From: Owenia fusiformis
Lineage: Eukaryota; Annelida; Polychaeta; Sabellida; Oweniidae
DNA: 60,000 nucleotides
Reading direction: 5' to 3'
Assembly: GCA_903813345.2 (NCBI GenBank)
Contig: CAIIXF020000011.1
Location: 19,267,754-19,327,753 of the forward strand
The notes under the pieces are model-generated. The model saw only the letters and a program-made list of their open reading frames with translations. It made no database searches and was not told where the DNA came from. Below, one piece after another: positions 49,922 through 60,000 of this stretch. Each line of letters opens with the position of its first letter. The stretch's first letter is position 1. The position numbers and the translations under genes are program-made.

Positions 49922-50640
49922 GGTGTAGCAAAAGAAGGCAGGATGAACACATCAGTAAAGCCTTTTCATCATTCTGTGAGGAGTATTCTTTCTGTTCTTC
50001 AAATTCAGTTTGAAAATCAAGAAACTGAGAGACACATATAAAACGTGTTTTATATGTCACTGAAGAGACAAATGAATTGCCTATGCCTAATTGAATTCTA
50101 ATGGTATGAAATAGATGGTTTGACTGTTTAGAGGTTCCCTTTGCATTCGTTTGACTTCACTTCTTAAAAGAGAGCTTCGTCTTCACTCTTTCAAACTAAA
50201 ATAAACCCGTGATCTCACTTTGGAAGGAGAAAGACAAAGGGGGCGCGGCTATCGCGATGTGTGAACTGTAGTTTAACTAGACTCTGCGCGCAGGGTAGTT
50301 TAGAGGCGATAGAATGACTCCATAATTATTGGAGCACGTGTATCGGTGCCCATCCCCACCCCTTCCAACTTAAGGACTGTCTTCCGTGGGATACTTGTGC
50401 GTAGTTTGGTGACCAGATAGACAACAAGTTAACTGCCCAAGGTGACGAAGTTCTTATATAGATGTCAAACGATTAATTCGTCCAATGAAATATAAAACCC
50501 TGGTTTATAAACTATAAAAGTAACTAGTATCAGTTTTACAAGATTACGCATTTTATTAGACTAATTATGAACGTATTCAACTGATGATATGTTGATTTTA
50601 TTTTCAATGAATAAATAAAATAAAAATTAATTGTTGTATC

Positions 50641-51016
50641 AAAGAGCAAAAGCCTTTTCTGGGTCACCGCGAATGGCATGATTTCCTCGAGTCTCTTCAG
50701 TTGCAAGGCAACCATACTGGGACCGATTCGTGTCGTTCCACTACTGCCCTTGGTGGGGGCCCGCTACCATACTGCATGACTCCCGGCATCTCCCATAGCC
50801 CGTCAGTGGAGGAACCAACCTACAGTCTCACAATCTGTCTCCAAGCAAGAGCGGCCTAGAGAACCCGCCCAAGCCAAGGGCCGGCAACCGGTTGGACCTT
50901 CGGACCGAGTGTCCTGTAGGACTATGATCGATAACGCCGTACCTTTGGCTCGAACGCGGGACCTCCGTATCCCTCCGTACGCTCGACCGCAGCCTAACCC
51001 CCTAGGCCACACTGCT
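50641..51016 (-). mobile_element. tRNA-derived SINE
   Basis: A GC-rich island in AT-rich DNA. On the minus strand the 5' end reads GTGTGGCCTAGGGGGTTAGG, with an A-box-like TGGCCTAGGGG, and about 40 bases later GCGTTCGAGCC, a B-box-like RNA polymerase III promoter with tRNA spacing. About 300 bp of unrelated body follow, ending near GCTCTTTGATAC. No flanking duplication found by eye. The SINE family is not identified. Confidence 0.65.
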
Positions 51017-51380
51017 TAGGTGTCAAAACTACTCAAAATTGAATAGTTGTTGAAATATTTTGCTTGGATAAACATGCTTATAATAATCCTATTTTCCAAA
51101 TCACTTGTACATGTATTTTGTATTTGAATGACTAATTATAACGACAATCACCACGCGCTTGCATACGTCTCATCTACTACTTCGTACAAATGCGCCTTAT
51201 ATGAAAGATCAAATTAATGGAGAAGGCTTCCATTTTAAATCATGTTTTGACTCAAATTATGAAAACGGAGCAGATTGTCCACTGGGCAAGTTATTAGGGA
51301 GGTTAAGTTCGTTTTAAAAAAATGTGTACGTGAACGTTAAGTCCATAGTTCTCCCATTTGTAGTTTTTACTTGGCCGATT

Positions 51381-51452
51381 GAGTATAAAGGTATATTGAA
51401 AATAGAGTATAAAGGTATATGGAAAATAGAGTATAAAGGTATATGGAAAATA
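51381..51452. repeat. 24-bp tandem repeat, 3 copies
   Basis: Unit GAGTATAAAGGTATATGGAA plus AATA. Confidence 0.85.
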
Positions 51453-51558
51453 ATTGTTGTTAGGGCCCTGGAAAGTTGATTTGAGAGCAGGACAGTAACG
51501 TAAAGGTTCTCCTAAAAATGTTTAGCTTATCCGTCCTAATAAATACAAAAACCTACAC

Positions 51559-51710
51559 TGCGCGCATACCCCCATAAATATGGGGTCGAATTGGCATTTT
51601 TTCTTATATTTTATCATCCTTGTGCCAAAAATAACACAAAAATAACACAAAATATTAAAGAATAAGAAAAAACGCCAATTCGACCCCACATTTATGGGGG
51701 TATGCGCGCA
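51559..51710. mobile_element. 152-bp foldback element with long arms
   Basis: TGCGCGCATACCCCCATAAA followed by TATGGGGTCGAATTGGC pairs with its mirror at the right (GCCAATTCGACCCCACATTT and so on to GCGCGCA). Arms are about 50 bp. No clear target duplication. Confidence 0.75.
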
Positions 51711-52790
51711 TGGTCTACTCATAAACTACCTAAGACGAAGCTCTCTTTAATTAAAGGGAAGTCGAACCAATGCAAAGGGAAACAAAAACTGTATGTTTTG
51801 AAATAAAATAATTCTCAATGATTTTTTCTGGCCGATTCCACTGTGGTATAACGTTATCAAAAATGATGATAAAATGCGTGGTATATCGGGTGTCCCAAAA
51901 AGTGAGCCGCTTTTTGTCAAGTATATTTTCAGCAATAGTTAATATCCGAATTCATTTGAAATGTTTTATCGAGGAACAATGGGGTATCATTAGCAAGTGT
52001 TTTAAATATAAAAGAGATCGGTTAAACATTATACAAATATTGTCAAATTAAAATACAGTATGCCAATATCTATGATAAAGTAATTTATTTCAATCAGGAG
52101 ATGCCTTTTTACAAATAGAAATGCTTTTGTGTATTTCTTCCAACGATATCGCCTCCAAAGACATAATTATAATTGTCTTTAATGAATGTGGGATGTATGC
52201 ATTTTTTTCTATTTACATTTAAATGACTCTAGGTCTTGCCCTTAATTCCTTTAGGAATCATCTCCCACCCCATCATCTTACCTTGAAACAGTTTCAATAC
52301 CTGGCGTCGGGTGACGTTCGTCTGACTTTATGCAATAACTCTTATGTTCCTTCTAATCTCTTGTCTCTCAACTCCCTGATTGTGCCAAATATGACTTTTA
52401 AACCAATGCTGGATGATTGAGTTGCATGCTAACATTTGTTTCACCATTTTTTTTTGGCTCACCATATACATCAAAGAAAATAATTATTTCAAGAAATGAA
52501 AATATATTATGAATTTTAAGTCATATTTCGCCCAATACAAGCAAACCTTATTCAATATTCTTGAAACTATTGAACGCGTCAGATAAAGTTGGTCTGACTA
52601 CACGCTCAGAGACATCTTGTGTAATGTCTATCTTTCTTCTGAACGACTGAGATCGAGAACACTGAATATGCACTCACGAAGTAAATTTTCATCTCTTTAC
52701 CTACCAATTCCACATGTACATTCATCTTATGCTAGTCCCCGGTATCCTACGTATGAAGAAATTTCTTAGATGTCAGGGTTAATAATATTA

Positions 52791-52850
52791 ACAAGGCATT
52801 AACATGCAAAATGTCACCACCTGCCATTTGTTACACACGCCGACCACCAA
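52791..52850 (-). mobile_element. Family B element, 3' end only, reverse strand
   Basis: ACAAGGCATTAACATGCAAA then ATGTCACCACCTGCCATTTG is the reverse complement of the family B tail, including hairpin GCAT-GTTA-ATGC and CTTGT. It abuts the repeat complex that follows. Confidence 0.6.
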
Positions 52851-52856
52851 TATAGG

Positions 52857-53215
52857 TATTTTTTATCATTCATTTACTATTTGTCATGACTTTAAAAGTT
52901 TTATTAGAGATTTAAAAAAAATTCATTTCTCAAATATTCAAAGTTCCCGCCATTTTTCCAAAAAGTTGAATTTTTTAATCATCAAATATTTCTCCATACA
53001 TTTAAAAAAAGATTATCTTTTAACACTAATGCAAAGATTGAACAAAGGACAAGTTTCAATAATAAAATGCCATATTTAATGTGCCACTTCAATGTTTTAG
53101 CATATCAAAAATATTTTGCAACCTAAGTGATGTCATTATGACAAAACCTTTTTGAAAAAAACTTTTTTTTCTATGTCAATCTTTTCTAAATATGCTAAAC
53201 TTCAATAATAACATG
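52857..53215 (+). repeat. Direct repeat B', diverged copy of 53722-54125
   Basis: Shares TCATTCATTTACTATTTGTC, ATCATCAAATATTTCT, TGCAAAGATTGAACAAAGGA and AAATGCCATATTTAATG with the later copy in the same order. Confidence 0.85.
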
Positions 53216-53234
53216 TATCAGTATCATATGTTTT

Positions 53235-54629
53235 AGAAAATGTACATGTTTGCGAAAAATAGCTCAGAAGACAACAGAATCGTCGATTTAATTCCTCACT
53301 TAAGGATGTTCCCTGGTCAGATAGGAAAATATTCAATAGTATTTAACTTTTTCTCAAAAATGGTTTTCTGGGATTCTCACGGGCAACAAAGAATATTAAA
53401 ACTTTAAAAACCATATGTTAGTGTGCTTTTTTCTGAGCAAGAGGCCTCTAAAGTGTCAATATTTGACAAAAGTGGGCGTGGCACTTTCTCATTGAAACCC
53501 ATGTTAAAAATCAGGTTTTCACCCCAAAACACACTTTTGAATATTTAACTTTTTCTTAAACTCACAGAAACACTTAGTTATGCTATGTACTTCACATTTT
53601 GAAAAGAAAAATTAGGGGTTGGTGTTCATCGTTTTCAACTTCGTCCAGGGAACATCCTTAAGTCACAGAAACGGTTTGGGTTAAAAGTGCAGATCTTAAA
53701 GTCCCCGTCTAAAGTTTGAAAATATTTTTTTATCATTCATTTACTATTTGTCAGGACTTAAAAAGTGATTTGAGAGATTTTTGAACAAAAAAAATTTTTG
53801 AAAAAAAAGTTGTGAGCATTTCATTTCTCCAATATTTAAATTTCCCGCCACTTTTCAAATAAAGTTGAAATTTCTCAATCATCAAATATTTCTTAATGCA
53901 TTTCAAAAAAGATTATCTTTTTAACACCAATGCAAAGATTGAACAAAGGACACACTATTTCAATAATAAAATGCCATATTTAATGGGCCACTTCAATGTT
54001 TTAGGATATCAAAAACATTTTGAAACATTAGTGATGTCACTAAGGTACCAAAAATTTTTCGAAAAAAATTGAAATTTTTTTTTCGATGTCAATCTTTTCT
54101 AAATATGCTAGACTTTCATAAAAGACCAATGTTGATTGTCTAACCAGGTTAAAAGAATAAATTATGTTTTAGATATCATTGTGCCATTGGTTTCTATGAG
54201 AACTACAATTTTGAAATGCATTTTTCTCAGAACCATTTTCATGCACTGATAAGTTCATTTCTCGCTTGTTTATCAACCGATTTTCTTAATTTTTTCGGCA
54301 AAAAACATGGGAGGATGAATGCTATGCATTGGTATGAATTGTGGCTAATTAGAAGATATGAGTGACTTCTAAAAGTTGGTTTTAAATAAATTCAAAAATT
54401 TTGGAACAACAAGTCTATCAAAAACCACTTTTTGAAATTTAAAAAAAAAGTTTCACATATCACACTTTGATAACATTGGGTAAGACTACAATATAAGCCA
54501 AAGTGGTTTAAACTTTACATGGGGCCTTTAACTGTTTTTTGAAATACCGTTTCTGTAACTTAAGTGAGGAATTAAATCGACGATTCTGTTGTCTTCTGAA
54601 CTATATGTTCGCAAATGTGTACATTTTCT
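53235..54629. mobile_element. TIR element about 1.4 kb with a nested TTAA MITE
   Basis: Left arm AGAAAATGTACATGTTTGCG, then AACAGAATCGTCGATTTAAT and CCTCACTTAA. The right end carries the same text inverted. Pairing continues past the nested insertion into TTAAAGTCCCCGTCTAAAGT. The interior is 53722-54537. No coding potential seen. Confidence 0.75.
53304..53657. mobile_element. 354-bp MITE at a TTAA site (piggyBac-type)
   Basis: TTAA|GGATGTTCCCTGG at the left, CCAGGGAACATCC|TTAA at the right. The inverted partner arm at 54551-54575 has the same host sequence with a single TTAA (54560-54563) and no insert, so it records the empty site. Confidence 0.88.
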
Positions 54630-54794
54630 TAAACTTAGGTTACTGATAGACGTTTGTATTAAAAATCTCCTGAGAATTCTGCCTACAAGGTGTGAAATAA
54701 GGAAAAAAGAAAAATCGAAGCTTCGATGATCGGACATTTTGTTACCTAAACGAATCGGTTCAGTAACAAGCGTAATCGAGTGGATCACCAGTGG

Positions 54795-55146
54795 ACCAGG
54801 TTAAAAGGAAGAATATATTATGTCTTAGATACTATTGTACCATTGGTTTCTATGAGAACTAAAATTTTAAAATGGATTTTTCTCTGAACCATTTTCACGC
54901 ATTGATGAGTTCATTTCTCGCTTATTTAACTGATTTTCTAAAAAGATTTCGGCAAAAAACATGCGAGATTGAAAGCTATGCATTGGTATGAATTATAGCT
55001 TATTAAAAGATATCTGTGACCTCTAAATAAATTCACAAAAACCATTTTTTGAAATCAAAAAAAAGTTTCACATAGCACACTTTGATAACATTGGGTAACA
55101 CTACAAAATAAGCCAAAGAGGTTTAAACTTTATATGTGGACTTTTA
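54795..55146 (+). repeat. Direct repeat C', diverged copy of 54143-54537
   Basis: Shares CCAGGTTAAAAG, ATTGGTTTCTATGAGAACTA, GTTTCACATA and CACACTTTGATAACATTGGG. With B' it may be the two halves of an older copy split by the 53235-54629 insertion. Confidence 0.8.
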
Positions 55147-57463
55147 AGGGATGCCCTCTGTCAATTTCAATTGTGGTGCATTTTCAGGTGTAAAGATTTT
55201 TGGTCTGCAACCAACATGACCAAAGATACTTGAATCCCAACTCTAATGCTATCCCTAAGCCCTAACCCCTAAAGCATAAACTATAAAGAAGAATCATAAT
55301 TTTGCTAAATGATCTTCAGCTGTCAGGCATCTGTGCTCTCCCGTATTTGTAAGATCAAATTCAAACACTCAAAAATATACGAAAACAAATAAACAGAAGA
55401 ATTTAATTATTTGTTAGCTCATATGCAAAATATTTTATTATAATGTATTGCTTTTTTCTGCCAGCATAAAGCCCTCCTATGGGGCAATAACATAAAGCCC
55501 TCTCCTAAAGGGCATTATTAAACATTTAAACTACCACCAAGTATCTCAGAAGAAAGAGTAATCAAGAAAAATGCAGTACATGTTGTTCAGTGATCTACAT
55601 AGTCCAAGTTGAACTTTGATTTTAGGCTTTTAATTTTGATATTTTCATAAATAACTGAACCTGAGAATACTAGGTTATTGGTTAAAAGATGATACTGTAT
55701 GATGGATGCAAGACTATGAACTTAAATGCTGACGATATAATCCTTGATCCAGCCCATGGTCTAAACCTAAAGAAATAAGTTAATAACTTAATAGACCATA
55801 TGGTCCACATTGTGGAAAACTGCTCAAAATATGGTGTGTACTTGTTAACTGCATTTTTGTTTTGAATAAAATTCACTTGTCACATTATTCGTATAAGGGT
55901 TAAGTTGATATTCCCAAAATATAATTACCAGCAATAAAATCTCAAGTGTAAACATAATTGTAATAAAACACTTTCAGTTACTGGTAAACAGTAAACATGT
56001 TGTAAAAATCAAAGTTGATTTTGTAGAAATAATAAATTCTGATATGTGTCAAATTCGACATACTTTAATGTCTGTTGAAAATCGCAAAAATTCAAAAACC
56101 TGAAAGATGTCAAGGTATGAATGAATGATATAACCTTTCTTTGAAAGATTGCACTAATTCACTGAATTATGCGGTAATATAATTTCTATTTACAAAAAGC
56201 GTCATCTATTTCAAGTTAAGGAGAAAATGACAACATTCATCACGTTTTCACAAAGGGATTCTACTGTAACAGAATATCACAACATTGTTCACTACACCGA
56301 TTTACTACACAATAAATATCAAGACTGAGTGAAAGATTTATTTTTGCTAACATCTGTTTTCTCATAAATTTCCGAAACATTTCAGACATATTTAATATAA
56401 ACAATACGCAAATATGCTTCAAGGTGGGGGCATTTATGAAAAAGTAATATTATTTGTTGGTATGAAATAGCAGTTACAACTATTGAATATGGTTTAAGGA
56501 ATAATGGAAACAAATGTATGCAAAAATAACATGTTTCACTTCATTAAGGACTTAAGTCCAGGCTTTAAAGTATCATACAATATTTCTTGTACACTGTCTA
56601 CTTTTGGATAAAGCAAAAAGCATTGCAAGATAATTATACACTCTCTCCTTGAATATTTTAAATCCAAATTAGGATTTCAAAAATATTTCCTTATTTGGAC
56701 CATGAACAATATGTGGCCTCTGACGTTTAACAAAGTTCTCTATTCAGAGTTCATTGAAAAAATGTCCACGATTTTCCAACCATTTCATGGTTGTTTTCAC
56801 AAAATCTGACAACATTATGTACAGTGTAACAATATTACTGTACTGTACAGAATCAGATTTTTACACATTTCCAATATCCCGTAAGTTATACATAGCGCCA
56901 TCTATGATACTAATATACAAATATTTTCATCCACAACCACCAGGGTGGTTCAGTTTTAAAATAAATTCAGGTCTACAGCTGGTCTGTTTTTTTGCTTGCC
57001 ATGGAAGCATAAATTACAACCAGCTGGTTACCTTAACATAAACATTATATTCAAAGTTCTGAGTATTTTTAATTAAAATGCAGAATTAATGTTATTTCTG
57101 GCATCATTTAGTTGACCAAACTGGTAATATATAATTTAACAATACAGAAAACACATTTAGTTGTTCATTCAGTTAAGAGGTGTTTCTGTACATAGTAAAA
57201 GCATTTTATGAATCATATCATTTTCAACAAAACTGCACTTATTCATTCCCAACTGCACTTGTCACCTTAAAAGGATTCTATGTTTCTTTTGATTCAATCT
57301 AAGATAATCTGTAATTTGGATTTGAGAATTTTCTTGAAACACTGAAGAGACACTGAAATTGAACATTTATGAAAAGTTTCAAGGAGTGTCAATTGACTGT
57401 ATTTTGAAGGCTGATTTTCCAGAAGAAACATGGAATCCTTATATCCATCTCCCTCAGGTTATG
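55147..57463. other. Region 3' of LATS, probably including its 3' UTR
   Basis: AT-rich, with several TTTATT (minus-strand AATAAA) sites, so the LATS transcript end cannot be fixed. No coding region recognised on either strand. Confidence 0.5.
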
Positions 57464-57928
57464 CTATACGTAGACAGGGGACGAGTCCTCTGGGTCACCA
57501 TCCTCCGTTTCCTCCGTGACATCCTGTGTAGGGGGTGGGGAATTAACACCAATCTTAGGGACAGGGTATGGATGACCCCCATCGTCAAAAAATCGTCTAA
57601 ATGTGAACTCAAAAAATGCATGTTCGGGGTGTTTTCCATTTTCATAGGTCAAGTCACGATTATCGTTCGTTCGAGATTCATCGCTATCAATGGGGTCAAA
57701 GTTGGAGGTATCAGTGTCATATTTTATTTTTGGTTTGTAGAGTGCCGGTTGTTTTCTCAAGCCTTCAAAAGTGATTCCGGCAAAGAAAGGATGTGCTTTG
57801 ACTTCCTCTGCTCCTTCACGGCCAAGCCGAGTGTCATGGTCGCAACAGAGCTGCCTTATAAGGTCTGCCGCAGGTTCAGAGAGCTGCGCTTGTTCTGGTA
57901 TATGCAGATATTGGTGCCAGTTAATAAC
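57464..57928 (-). CDS. LATS: LATS/Warts kinase, last coding exon
   Basis: NDR-family AGC kinase of the Hippo pathway that phosphorylates YAP/Yorkie. On the minus strand, after acceptor cttccag at 57929, 154 residues begin VINWHQYLHIPEQAQLSE, the C-lobe end of the kinase domain. RLGREGAEEVKAHPFF follows, then the AGC C-tail with TDTSNFDP, then the hydrophobic motif HAFFEFTFRRFF whose Thr is the MST/Hippo phosphosite in the family. It ends acidic, with PVYV and a TAG stop. The C-terminal valine tetrapeptide resembles a PDZ ligand and the VYV end of vertebrate LATS1. Phase 0 at the 5' side joins the exon at 58190-58296. Confidence 0.96.
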   Translation of the reverse strand, partial: VINWHQYLHIPEQAQLSEPAADLIRQLCCDHDTRLGREGAEEVKAHPFFAGITFEGLRKQPALYKPKIKYDTDTSNFDPIDSDESRTNDNRDLTYENGKHPEHAFFEFTFRRFFDDGGHPYPVPKIGVNSPPPTQDVTEETEDGDPEDSSPVYV

Positions 57929-58120
57929 CTGGAAGGAAGAGATCATTATTGTACAATGTACATGTTGAACAAGCCACTTTAGTTCAGTAATGATGAGGAA
58001 AGTGAAAGACAAGGCCATCTATCTAACAATCAAGAAAGATTAAGTATAAATGGTAATACTTAAAATGGGAAATTATGTACAATTAAATCCACTCTCAATA
58101 TTCTCACACAAAAAACTTTA

Positions 58121-60000
<1,880 letters not shown>

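Larger units (their letters stand above)
46898..50639. other. Intergenic region after PICALM, no gene seen
   Basis: AT-rich. It contains a run of AATATCATRTYAATTCTCT-like imperfect tandem units around 47395-47550, the MITEs at 48212 and 49187, AATAAA signals at about 49060-49110 and a 39-bp duplication at 49855-49921. No protein-coding signal recognised. Confidence 0.65.

Noticed and set aside
50803-51012. Minus-strand open frame in GC-rich DNA
   Set aside because: Lies inside the tRNA-derived SINE; high GC explains the lack of stops.
51889-52468. Possible element between GGGTGTCCCAAAAAGTGAGCC and TTTTTTTTGGCTCACC
   Set aside because: The two ends are only loosely inverted and the boundaries shift with the alignment chosen. 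Too weak to annotate.
57359-57982. 207-residue plus-strand open frame
   Set aside because: It is antisense to the LATS terminal exon, whose minus-strand product is unmistakable.

Overview
This is an AT-rich, intron-rich animal genome segment crowded with small DNA transposons. The gene structures (GT-AG introns, pyrimidine-rich acceptors), the (GTCC/GTCT)n-bearing tandem-core repeats and the TACAGTAAAACC-type elements suggest a marine invertebrate, most likely a lophotrochozoan (mollusc, brachiopod or a relative). The species cannot be fixed from the sequence alone.

Three genes are supported. (1) The plus strand from 1239 to 46251 carries the 3' 26 exons of a PICALM/AP180-family clathrin assembly gene: the end of the ANTH domain, then a long disordered tail with DPF, NPF and DLL adaptor and clathrin motifs, then the conserved C-terminal block and a Met/Gln-rich end. 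All 26 exons join in one open frame of 2697 bases (898 residues plus stop). The 5' part lies outside the window. Sixteen consecutive exons in the tail start and end in phase 1. (2) In the same orientation, inside one PICALM intron, lies an intact single-exon rhodopsin-class GPCR of 301 residues (26525-27430) with an altered DRY motif (DRF) and NPxxY motif (TPFLV). (3) On the minus strand, 58296 to 57464, are the last two coding exons of a LATS/Warts Hippo-pathway kinase. PICALM and LATS converge tail to tail across about 11 kb of repeat-filled DNA.

Layout: 1-9000, ANTH exons with large introns, an X-box triplet and a perfect 38-bp-arm hairpin. 9071-11138, a tandem-core rolling-circle-like element. 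11684-15805, a 4.1-kb terminal-inverted-repeat (TIR) element with a 9-bp target duplication and nested small elements. 15994-30873, the run of small phase-1 exons, with the GPCR and a 938-bp MITE in introns. 30874-41766, introns with a second tandem-core element (35931-37643), small MITEs and a second tandem-core family (40172-41700). 42414-43466, a mariner relic. 46252-57463, intergenic, with a tRNA-derived SINE, a 152-bp foldback and a nested complex of TIR elements containing a TTAA-site MITE. 57464-60000, the LATS 3' end and an intron.

The most interesting signal outside the genes is a set of three sequence-distinct repeat families with one shared plan: a 5' palindrome followed by ATATTGT, an optional tandem core, a 3' half-palindrome, a tiny hairpin, and a CTTGT end. 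This is what would be expected of non-autonomous Helentron/HINE or 'pearl' elements. No RNA gene, CRISPR array or bacterial-type feature was seen.
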